Shown here in pieces: positions 12,501 to 21,516 of a stretch of DNA of 64,000 bases (within the stretch, counting starts at the first letter, position 1; every line of letters begins with the position of its first letter). A program made the position numbers and the translations under genes. The notes beneath the pieces were generated by a model, which had not been told where the DNA came from, searched no databases, and worked only from the letters and a program-made list of their open reading frames with translations. This DNA comes from Flectonema sp. DT1601 (Eukaryota; Euglenozoa; Diplonemea; Diplonemida; Diplonemidae): positions 62,001-126,000 of the forward strand of contig OZ025842.1 in NCBI GenBank assembly GCA_964019425.1, given 5' to 3'.

Positions 12501-15500
12501 ATACTGGCTTCCCGTAACGTTTTATTAAAATTCCAAACGGTAACAGGTAGCACCAGGCAGCGACCATTAACGCACCGTGTGCAGTGCGGTAGACTTCTAT
12601 TCCTGATGATTGGCTTACCGTTTCACCGGAAGCAAAATTGAGTGAAAATGATGCCATCCCATCAAAAGGGTGCTGTGCCAACTGTTCAACTGTCCCGTCC
12701 CTCGCTACGTTAATATTCACTGCGGCAGCAAAGGTAGCTGAGTTTCTCGTAAATTTAATAAATTGATTACCACCAATGTTCTCTGAGACAAATGTTGTGA
12801 TTCCCAACTCAGTTGCAACATTCGCATCCTCACGAACACCACCAACTGACTGAGCTACGATATTGTAAGGAAGTATTTTAGTACCTCTCTCACTTGATAT
12901 TATTCCCTTAGCAGGTACCATCAATCCAGCTCTGGTTGGAAATGAGATACCAAACCAACCAGTTAATTCAGAACGGACGGCGATGTCAATTGTAGGGGAG
13001 GTCCCATCCCACCTCCAGTGAACAGAAATACCAGAAATAGTTGTTGTTATCATACAATCATAATTAGTTACATCTGAGGATGTGCATGACGTGGGTGGTT
13101 GAGGGGTGCTTGGCTGAGGAGTTGCAGTGACCATAGGAATCGGAACATCACTCTCACATCCCTGAACCCTACAATTTCCATCACCTACTGTACTCGTAGC
13201 ACTTTGATACAGTCCGTGTAGAGTACAAAATGAAAAGGCTGTAACTTCGGTACTTTCCGGAGGTATCGCAAATGTCAAAATCGCCGGCTCTTCACCAAAC
13301 CATTTACCAAATCCTAACACGGTACCAGTTTGATCTTTTACATAAATAGATGAGATAAAGTGACTCGAAGACGGATCAGTTGGATGTGCTAAACTAACAT
13401 TATTAGTAAGAGTACCAATACCAACGGTCACAACTCCTCTTCTGTTTGATAAAAGTGTAATTTGTGGTGTGTGTCTTGCGTTAGCATCAGTTGGAGTAAA
13501 AGGTTCACTTTGCTGATGATCTAATTGTTGGCGACGTAGTAATTCAGCTTCTTGCACTTTGAATTCTGGACAGCTATCAGGTGATTTTGGGAAGCAGTTC
13601 GACATCTTAACGGAATTGCATGAAAATGCGACATTCGTAGTGGAAGAAATAGCAGCACTCGAACTCTGAAATAAACCATGCTGATTACAGAAAGCGTAGG
13701 CTATGATTGAAGTAGTTCCTTGTGGTACATCAAATACTAATCGTGGTAGTCCATCAGGTCCTCCACCAGATAGTTGAGTCATTGCTATTATAACATTGTT
13801 CTGATCTTCAACATATATGTTTTCAACAAAATGAACGAGAGAAGGATCTGAACTCACAACTGTTGAATGAATAGGGTCGGTTGCTACATTGCTGACGGTA
13901 CCTTTTCCAACAGTTATTGTTACAGTGGTACCAGAGATTTCAATAAAAGGAGTGTGTTTTAAATTATCTTCTGTCGGAGCTTGACCCGTAGAGGTATTAT
14001 GCTCCGCCAACTGCCTTCTCAGAAAGTTATTCTTAACCGTTTGAAAGTAACACTCTGCCGAGTCTTCCTTCACAAACTCCGACCGACAGTTGCTGATTAT
14101 TGAACAGAAAGGTGATATTGGTAGTGAGCTTAGTGTTTGCGAAGCACTTTTTTGCAACCCGGAAGTTAAACCAAAAACTCCGACATGCACCTGACTCACA
14201 TTACTGGAAATCGGAAATGTTGCGACATTCAAACTGTCGGGTGGCGTTGAGTAGATTTCCATTCCAATAATAGTATCCGTAGCAACATCAACAACAAACA
14301 CTGATTCGATATCAGATAAACTTGTACCACTTGGCATCGTAACGTCTATTGCACTTGGTGTACTATTGGCTGAAATAACAATGTTGTTATTATCACTCAT
14401 TGATCCTGCTAAGCGAAGGTATTCAGTTCTAAGACTTTCAAACATATCACAAGATGAAGTCACATTATTGTACTCTGTTGAGTTAGCAAAGCAACCAGTT
14501 AATGAACAACTTCCTTCAGATCTTAATGAACCTGCAGGAACAGTTACTGGTTGACCTCTAAATAATCCGAATCTGCTACAGAAAGAATATGGTGTTAAGG
14601 TCTGCTCTCCAGAGATACCTTCCGGTAATGTGAATGAGAGGGTCGGTATAACATCCGAAGTACTGCCAAGTCGAGTCATTGCAATAATAACGTCATCGCT
14701 ATTTACTACGTAGATGTGAGTAATAAAGTGAACCTCATTAACATTCGTTGCCGAATGCATTGCACTACTTGAACCTACTGACACCTCTCCAGCACCGTTT
14801 GAAATGCTTAGAACAGGTGTGTGGTTCACATTCGTATCGTTCGGGTTGTAAGCTGCATTTTCACTGTGCTCAGAGAGCTGGCGTTGAAGCAACTTTGATC
14901 GTTGAATTACAAACACTTTACAATTGAACTCCTCCACTCCTCCACATGAAGTTACCCCACAAACAAGTGAACCACTTCCCTGACTCGATGACGGAACAGA
15001 AACAATAGAACTCTGAAACAATCCATGAGTATTGCACATCGAGAATGCTGTTAGAGATGTCGTACCCGAAGGTATCAAAAATTCAAGAGTAGGAGGAAAC
15101 TTAGTGGCCGGCAAGTAGGATGCCGCAATGATCTTTCCCGTTTGATCTTTCACAAATAACATTTCAATGTAGTGAACAACAAGAGGATCTTCGCTTGACA
15201 CACTTGGGTGGATAGGATCAGCAGCGTTTCCACTAGTAGTTCCCAGCCCAACAGTCACCTTCGCACTAGTTCCCGTAATGGTAACGTATGGCGTATGTAA
15301 GGCGGTGTTGGCAGATGGCGGGAAAGGCGAGGTTTGCTGATGCTCGGAAAGCTGGCGCCTCATTGCATCCGCTTCCATCACCGTGAATTGCACACAGACA
15401 CCATTCTCAATGCCAATAGTGTCCTCGTAACAGGGAATCACTGCACATGCAGCAAGAGCAGTTCCGGTTGCAGTAACCTGCGACACCTCACTTCCATGAA

Positions 15501-16890
15501 GCCCGTGATTGTTGCAGAAGGAAAACGCTTGAATGCTGGTTGTCTCTCGCGGTATCTGAAATGTCAGAGAAGGTTGGCTAGTTGTTCCACTCAACAAGTT
15601 CATTGCAATAATAATATTATCCTGGTTAACTACGTATATAGTCGAAACAAAGTGAGTAGCATTACGATCAGTAGGATGCACCAGAGAAGTATCACCAGTG
15701 ACGGTACCAGTTCCAACAGTTACTGTTGCTTCAGTACCAGTAATAGTAAACACAGGTGTATGCTTCCTATTCCCCATTATTGGAGTGAATGGAGTACTAC
15801 GTTGGTGGTCGAGCTGCTGGATTCGGAGAAGATCAGCCCTTCGACTTTCAAACAACGGACACTTTTGCTGTCTGCGAGCCGCACCTCCGCATTCAGCAAC
15901 ACCACAAACAAGTGAACCACTTCCCTGACTCGATGACGGAACAGAAACAATAGAACTCTGAAACAATCCATGAGTATTGCACATCGAGAATGCTGTTAGA
16001 GATGTCGTACCCGAAGGTATCAAAAATTCAAGAGTAGGAGGAAACTTAGTAGCCGGCAAGTAGGATGCCGCAATGATCTTTCCCGTTTGATCTTTCACAA
16101 ATAACATTTCAATGTAGTGAACAACAAGAGGATCTTCACTTGGTTCACTTGGGTGGATAGGATCAGCAGCGTTTCCACTAGTAGTTCCCAGCCCAACAGT
16201 CACCTTCGCACTAGTTCCCGTAATGGTAACGTATGGCGTATGTAAGGCGGTGTTGGCAGATGGCGGGAAAGGCGAGGTTTGCTGATGTTCAGAAAGCTGG
16301 CGCCTCATTGCATCCGCTTCCATCACTGCGAATTGCACACAGACACCATTCTCAATGCCAACAGTGTCCTCGTAACAGGGAATCACTGCACATGCAGCAA
16401 GAGCAGTTCCGGTTGCAGTAACCTGCGACACCTCACTTCCATGAAGCCCGTGATTGTTGCAGAAGGAAAACGCTTGAATGCTGGTTGTCTCTCGCGGTAT
16501 CTGAAATGTCAGAGAAGGTTGGCTAGTAGTACCACTCAACAAGTTCATTGCAATAATAATATTATCCTGGTTAACTACGTATATAGTCGAAACAAAGTGA
16601 GTAGCATTACGATCAGTAGGATGCACCAGAGAAGTATCACCAGTGACGGTACCAGTTCCAACAGTTACTGTTGCTTCAGTACCAGTAATAGTAAACACAG
16701 GTGTATGCTTCCTATTCCCCATTATTGGAGTGAATGGAGTACTACGTTGGTGGTCGAGCTGCTGGATTCGGAGAAGATCAGCCCTTCGACTTTCAAACAA
16801 CGGACACTTCGCCGACTGGCCATCAACCAGAGTGACCAGGTGGAGGAGGAGGATGAGAAGTTGAAGGGTGTGTGTGAATAAATACATCAT
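9568..16890 (-). CDS. Superoxide-reductase-repeat / DOMON / cytochrome b561 / cytochrome b5 / adenylyl cyclase receptor
   Basis: A signal peptide (1-25) leads into eight Cys-bounded modules (starting near 28, 183, 347, 499, 653, 815, 946, 1107). They resemble superoxide reductase centre II (desulfoferrodoxin family): H-TP, HP, HF/HY and CNxHG supply the four-His/one-Cys iron site. Modules 1-4 and 7 keep all ligands and 8 keeps C-x2-H; 5 has lost the last His and 6 nearly everything. Then follow DOMON (about 1280-1423), a b561 core with paired His (1435-1600), cytochrome b5 (HPGG with H1664, and H1688), and a class III cyclase (1795-1950) with metal Asp 1805 and 1848, adenine-type Lys1844/Asp1924, and N1931/R1935. 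A degenerate cyclase (2050-2190) and a C-x2-C zinc module (2279-2311) end it. I infer an extracellular superoxide or redox sensor wired through haem to cAMP. A GTATGT donor at 9687 and an ACAG acceptor at 9613 suggest a 75-bp intron and final exon 9568-9612. Without splicing the ORF stops at 9655. Confidence 0.88.
9613..9687 (-). other. Predicted terminal cis-intron of the receptor gene (75 bp)
   Basis: It starts GTATGTTTTACC and ends GTAAAACAG. It is phase 0 and adds 14 residues ending LVETM before TAA at 9570-9568. It matches the short-intron style of the eL41 and elongin C genes here. The retained-intron ORF stops only ten codons past the donor, so protein comparison cannot decide. Confidence 0.55.
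14957..16803 (-). repeat. Two near-identical tandem 0.9-kb units encoding paired SOR modules
   Basis: Bases 14957-15858 and 15902-16803 align at an offset of 945 bp with only scattered differences. Each encodes one type-A module (KCPLFESRRADLL..) plus one type-B module (VCVQF..). A third copy is the neighbouring gene at 17413-18307. The near identity points to very recent duplication or ongoing gene conversion. Confidence 0.9.
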
Positions 16891-17354
16891 CAGGATGACT
16901 CTAACTTATTTACTTATAAAGTCATATTTATGTATTGATCTGAGAATTTATATGAGATAACACCAGAGAATTTTTAATTTAAATTACTTCTCCCTCATCG
17001 TACACACGTACTCTATATGCTTATTTCTGTAAAAAGTGAGTAACTATCATCGATACATCGAGAATAACCACAGCAACAGTGCAACAGCTTAGAGCACAAC
17101 ATCTCATCGTCGTTCAGCATATAGTGCTATTGTTTTAAAAATAAAGTTAAAGAAGCAATAATTAATGGCATGGTAAAGTAACGAATTGGCTGAAGAACTG
17201 TGACTTTGCTTTGACCTGTCACCAAGCAGAACTGTTTTGTATACGGAAACATTCATCACATTAATAAAAGAACTGTTGCTGCTACACGCTCCATAAATCG
17301 ATGAAATATCTATCTTAAAAAGTACCCGCACGAGCGCACATTTTTATACTCATA
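16891..17354. other. Intergenic spacer between the receptor and its secreted paralogue
   Basis: AT-rich, with no supported gene. It contains the receptor's 5' leader (acceptor-like TTCTCAG about 55 nt upstream of the ATG) and the 3' UTR of the next gene. Confidence 0.5.
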
Positions 17355-18386
17355 CTACAAGTCATCATGATCTAGTTGATTGATAACTTCTACACCTCCG
17401 CATTCAGCAACACCACAAACAAGTGAACCACTTCCCTGACTCGATGACGGAACAGAAACAATAGAACTCTGAAACAATCCATGAGTATTGCACATCGAGA
17501 ATGCTGTTAGAGATGTTGTACCCGAAGGTATCAAAAATTCAAGAGTAGGAGGAAACTTAGTGGCCGGCAAGTAGGATGCCGCAATGATCTTTCCCGTTTG
17601 ATCTTTCACAAATAACATTTCAATGTAGTGAACAACAAGAGGATCTTCGCTTGACACACTTGGGTGGATAGGATCAGCAGCGTTTCCACTAGTAGTTCCC
17701 AGCCCAACAGTCACCTTCGCACTAGTTCCCGTAATGGTAACGTATGGCGTATGTTTGAAGTTGCTGGTAGCTGGAACAAAAGGCTTTTCTTGCTTATGCT
17801 CGGAAAGCTGGCGCCTCATCGCATCCGCTTCCATCACCGTGAATTGCACACAGACACCATTCTCAATGCCAATAGTGTCCTCGTAACAGGGAATCACTGC
17901 ACATGCAGCAAGAGCAGTTCCGGTTGCAGTAACCTGCGACACCTCACTTCCATGAAGCCCGTGATTGTTGCAGAAGGAAAACGCTTGAATGCTGGTTGTC
18001 TCTCGCGGTATCTGAAATGTCAGAGAAGGTTGGCTAGTTGTTCCACTCAACAAGTTCATTGCAATAATAATATTATCCTGGTTAACTACGTATATAGTTG
18101 AAATAAAGTGAGTAGCCGCCCGATTGGTAGGATGCACCAGAGAAGTATCACCAGTGACGGTACCAGTTCCAACAGTTACTGTTGCTTCAGTACCAGTAAT
18201 AGTAAACACAGGTGTATGCTTCCTATTCCCCATTATTGGAGTGAATGGAGTACTACGTTGGTGGTCGAGCTGCTGGATTCGGAGAAGATCAGCCCTTCGA
18301 CTTTCAAAGATATCGCACTTCGCATTAACTTGGGCAATGAGGACTAAGAGGAGAAGTAAAGTTCTCCCAAATAAATACAACTCCAT
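17355..18386 (-). CDS. Secreted two-module superoxide-reductase-like protein
   Basis: This 343-residue protein has a signal peptide (MELYLFGRTLLLLLVLIAQ..), one type-A and one type-B SOR-like module, and a short tail, with no membrane segment. Both modules keep the H-TP / HP / HF(Y) / CNxHG ligand set expected for a mononuclear Fe(His)4Cys site. The coding DNA is nearly identical to the two unit copies in the receptor gene upstream, except around 17753-17790. I start at ATG 18386 because a good acceptor (TTTGTTTCCAG) ends 14 nt upstream; the in-frame extension beyond has no ATG. A soluble scavenger or decoy form of the receptor ectodomain is a plausible role, but inferred. Superoxide reductase activity is not proven because eukaryotic SOR homologues are poorly studied. 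Confidence 0.85.
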   Translation of the reverse strand: MELYLFGRTLLLLLVLIAQVNAKCDIFESRRADLLRIQQLDHQRSTPFTPIMGNRKHTPVFTITGTEATVTVGTGTVTGDTSLVHPTNRAATHFISTIYVVNQDNIIIAMNLLSGTTSQPSLTFQIPRETTSIQAFSFCNNHGLHGSEVSQVTATGTALAACAVIPCYEDTIGIENGVCVQFTVMEADAMRRQLSEHKQEKPFVPATSNFKHTPYVTITGTSAKVTVGLGTTSGNAADPIHPSVSSEDPLVVHYIEMLFVKDQTGKIIAASYLPATKFPPTLEFLIPSGTTSLTAFSMCNTHGLFQSSIVSVPSSSQGSGSLVCGVAECGGVEVINQLDHDDL

Positions 18387-18400
18387 TTGTGTAATCTTAG

Positions 18401-18415
18401 CTGGAAACAAACTAT
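18401..18415 (-). promoter_or_regulatory. Predicted 3' splice (trans-splice) acceptor
   Basis: TTTGTTTCCAG on the minus strand, 14 nt before the ATG of the secreted SOR gene. Confidence 0.55.
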
Positions 18416-18632
18416 GATAAATACGATTTATAAGTTAAGGTGTTTCGTCACTTTGTACGTAAAGAGTTAAACTGAGATAGCAGTACATAGATAACTCACT
18501 CAACATACAAAATGTAGGAAGCACGCGTTATAAAATCACATTCCCGATCACATTGGATGACAGTTCACAATGACGGGTGTAACAAAATGAAAACAGCAAA
18601 TGGTTTCAGCTGTTAAACAAGAGAGACAAACA

Positions 18633-19679
18633 CTATCTCGTAAGTAGAATTGCAGAGACAGTTGAATTTGTTTGATAGTACGAAGCTTTAAATTTCAGTT
18701 CAGTTGCAATCGCAATCACTTCGTCAGGTGATCGTTGTCTGGATGCCTCACCAAATAAAGCCATCATCATAACATCCATTTGATATAAAAACTGAACTTG
18801 TCTTTTATTACTTGAGGTTTGAGGAACAAGAAAGTGATCGATAAGTAGAATTGGTACCCCAGGAAAGGAATTTGAAGTAACATTGAGGATACTACTAAAC
18901 TGTATGTTTGAGTAATCAGACGTGATACCCTTTAAGATAATAACCTCACACGGTATGAGTTCATCCTCAGGTGTAAGACCGCTAAACATGTCATATTTCA
19001 CACCTGAAACTCCTGAGTTTTGATTATTTGATAAACGAAGAGCAGTAACATCAGAATCAAGAGACACTCCATTGTCAAAAAGACCTTGAGATACGATTCC
19101 CTTAATAAGTCCCCCAGCACCTCCTCCGATATCACACAGCAGTTTACTCTTCTTAACTAACTTTTTCACTTCTTTAATAATCTCAACTATTATTGGTAGT
19201 TGAAACATTGTCAGATCATCCATTGCCCTCGCAAACAAAAGTCGTAAATCAGGATCCCTAAATACATCTGAATCGTCATAAAAATTCTTTTTTCCATGAC
19301 TTACCAACCCAGCACGTATGTCTCTTTCCAAATGTTGTTGTAGCAGTATCCAATGCCGCAAAGCTGATACGGTCTTGCCTTGTCGAGTAATACACCATTT
19401 AGATTCATGTCGCTCTACGTAGTATTCCGAGGCTTCTAAAGATCGAAGTATGCGATTCTCATGTGGCTGAACATCTGTGATGCATTCAGCATCATCAAAC
19501 CTTTGTAATAAACCTCCCTGAATAAATATTTGAATGATTTCACTTCTGATCCTGAGCATCGAAGATTCCGTTAGCACATTAAATAACTCAGTGGGTTCCG
19601 TTACTGCTTTCTCAACTCTTTGTTGTTGTAATAAGACAGCAACACCCAGGATGGCGGTTGCAGCCTTCCAGAGAGACAT
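18633..19679 (-). CDS. COMT-type O-methyltransferase-like protein with N-terminal hydrophobic segment
   Basis: This 348-residue protein begins with a hydrophobic segment (about 5-18) that may be a signal or anchor. A helical, winged-helix-like dimerisation region follows (30-140) and then a SAM-binding domain with CDIGGGAGG near 180. The segment ILLIDHFLVP matches the late strand of plant-type caffeate or hydroxyindole O-methyltransferases. In that family a catalytic His lies in LKxxLHDW. The equivalent here reads LKGITSDYSN and has no His, so catalysis may be altered or lost. The ATG lies 17 nt downstream of an acceptor, ATTCTCCAG. The substrate cannot be told from sequence. Confidence 0.75.
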   Translation of the reverse strand: MSLWKAATAILGVAVLLQQQRVEKAVTEPTELFNVLTESSMLRIRSEIIQIFIQGGLLQRFDDAECITDVQPHENRILRSLEASEYYVERHESKWCITRQGKTVSALRHWILLQQHLERDIRAGLVSHGKKNFYDDSDVFRDPDLRLLFARAMDDLTMFQLPIIVEIIKEVKKLVKKSKLLCDIGGGAGGLIKGIVSQGLFDNGVSLDSDVTALRLSNNQNSGVSGVKYDMFSGLTPEDELIPCEVIILKGITSDYSNIQFSSILNVTSNSFPGVPILLIDHFLVPQTSSNKRQVQFLYQMDVMMMALFGEASRQRSPDEVIAIATELKFKASYYQTNSTVSAILLTR

Positions 19680-19696
19680 TTGTTTGACAGATATGC

Positions 19697-19712
19697 CTGG
19701 AGAATATTTATT
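19697..19712 (-). promoter_or_regulatory. Predicted 3' splice (trans-splice) acceptor
   Basis: AATATTCTCCAG on the minus strand, 17 nt upstream of the ATG of the methyltransferase gene. Confidence 0.55.
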
Positions 19713-20479
19713 GGTGGGTTTCGTACGTCCAATTAAGATGGATAGCTATTTTACACATCCGCATTTTCTGATTTCCTCAAGCGGCGCCTCTCATGTTTCT
19801 CGTATTCGTTGTAGGATGTTCACTAAAGAAGAAAGGCAACCATTGAAGTGAAACAACAATGAAGGCAGCTGCTAACCAGAAATAACAAAAATGACAAAAA
19901 CCATTCAGATTAGCCTTATATTTCGTTGAACGCAGACAGAATCCTGTAGCACGGGGGAAATAAATCATGACCATAAGAAATAACGGCTTTCAACTTAATC
20001 TGAATAGTTTTCTTCTCCGACTACGTCGGTACAACAAAAAAATGAAGCATGAAAAAATATGGTAGGACCCAAAACTTATGATGCAGTTTACCTTTCACGT
20101 TCATTAAACATCTATATTTTATGCTCAGAGATAAGATTTATGAGAACAAAGGATCAAGAAGAAGTGCACAAGCCCTCCCAAACTTAGAAGCATGAGAACT
20201 CATTAAATTGTCATGTCTTTCAAGTCGAAAATGCTGACTATTCCCAGTCGTCCCCTCAGCTCGCAGTATCTTCCCTGCCGCCTTTTTATCTTCTCGTGGA
20301 AAAAAAAAAGGCGGCTGCCTATCAATCATCTCTTGGATTTGATTTGACACCACCTTCGGTGTTGTCGCAGTCTCCTGCTCTTCTTCTCCTATTCTCCCTA
20401 TCAATTTCTCGCGAGGCCTTCGGCTTCCTCAACGATAGATAGATAAGGAAGTCCCATACATTGCACAGTATCGCTAATA
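19713..20479. other. Spacer with an unassigned 88-codon frame
   Basis: No recognisable gene. A minus-strand frame (20138-20404) encodes an 88-residue Lys/Glu-rich peptide with no family I know. It lies next to retroelement sequence and may be a fragment of one. Confidence 0.35.
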
Positions 20480-20612
20480 CAACAGCAACGTAATTAGACC
20501 CGATCTTATTAGGATTGTTATGTATAGCTTCCGCTGACGGGGCGTAATGAACACAATATGCCTATTGTCAGCTTTCCACTTTGTGTCAGGAAATGATGTG
20601 AGGATAACTAAA
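20480..20612 (+). repeat. Dispersed repeat, copy 1
   Basis: This ~133-bp sequence (CAACAGCAACGTAATTAGAC ... GAGGATAACTA) recurs at 46017-46160 with about 90 percent identity in the same orientation. The second copy carries a ~10-bp extra block. Copy 2 is followed by A-rich DNA on the plus strand, which would suit a short retroposed element. Its type is unknown. Confidence 0.75.
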
Positions 20613-20634
20613 GTTCCTTCGACCTGCTTTGCTG
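20612..20634. repeat. 23-bp flanking direct repeat, left copy
   Basis: The sequence GTTCCTTCGACCTGCTTTGC plus TGT recurs exactly at 26915-26937, just beyond the 5' end of the minus-strand LINE. It is a candidate target-site duplication enclosing the LINE and its inverted partner. Confidence 0.7.
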
Positions 20635-20667
20635 TAAAAAAAAAAACGATAAATAAAAAAAAACGGG

Positions 20668-21014
20668 TTCATATGGAACATGGAGCAATGGGTTCAAACC
20701 TGACAGCACTCAGCTGTAGTTAAACAAGTCAATACTATTATCTTTTAGTATACATCTTCTCCATTCTTTCTCCTTATCTCCTAATTCTATGAGGACAACT
20801 TTAGGGCCCTTTCGGCTCGCAGGTGACCCAGTGGTCTTTGGCCACCGTCTTTACGTTGATCTCTCGCTTTGCAAGCACAGTGTCAGGAGCTGCCGATCCG
20901 TGGAGGTCCTCTAACGGACTCCTGACAGTTGCACGCGTATCTTTGTCTTGTTAAAAATAAGAAGAGCGTTGGTGCTCAGAATATGTGACAAAATAAATAA
21001 ATAAATAAAAAAAC
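20668..21014 (+). mobile_element. 5'-truncated LINE copy (3' end only), inverted relative to the main copy
   Basis: On the plus strand this repeats the last ~12 codons and 3' UTR of the main LINE (its match is 21170-21549 on the minus strand). It ends in an AAATAAATAAATAAAA-type tail. It lacks a ~33-bp block (AAAAAAAAGCAAAATGAAAG..) present in the main copy's 3' UTR. The two arms form an inverted repeat of roughly 330 bp around a ~155-bp spacer. Confidence 0.85.
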
Positions 21015-21516
21015 GGAGCCTACCTATGTTTCCCGTGTTTTCCAATTTGTCAGACTTAAACCAAAAGAAAGTATAAAAGAAAGACAAAACAAAGAAGTGA
21101 AAAGAACAAAAAAACAAAGAGTCTGGAAGCACAGACGAGTGTAACCAAAAAAAAGAAAAAGAAAAAAAACGTTTTTATTTTTTTTATTTTGTCACATCTT
21201 TCTTGTCTCTCTTTCATTTTGCTTTTTTTTATATTCTGAGCACCAACGCTCTTCTTATTTTTTTTTTAACAAGACAAAGATACGCGTGCAACTGTCAGGA
21301 GTCCGTTAGAGGACCTCCACGGATCGGCAGCTCCTGACACTGTGCTTGCAAAGCGAGAGATCAACGTAAAGACGGTGGCCAAAGACCACTGGGTCACCTG
21401 CGAGCCGAAAGGGCCCTGCGGTTGTCCTCATAGAATTAGGAGATAAGGAGAAAGAATGGAGAAGATGTATACTAAAAGATAATAGTATTGACTTGTTTAA
21501 CTACAGCTGAGTGCTG

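Noticed and set aside
20138-20404. 88-codon minus-strand frame
   Set aside because: No family similarity, no splice acceptor close to the start, and next to retroelement debris. Kept only as a note in the spacer entry.
20690-20712. B-box-like GGGTTCAAACC suggesting a tRNA or tRNA-derived SINE
   Set aside because: It is the last codons of the LINE RNase H frame (WVQT-stop), and no cloverleaf can be drawn around it.
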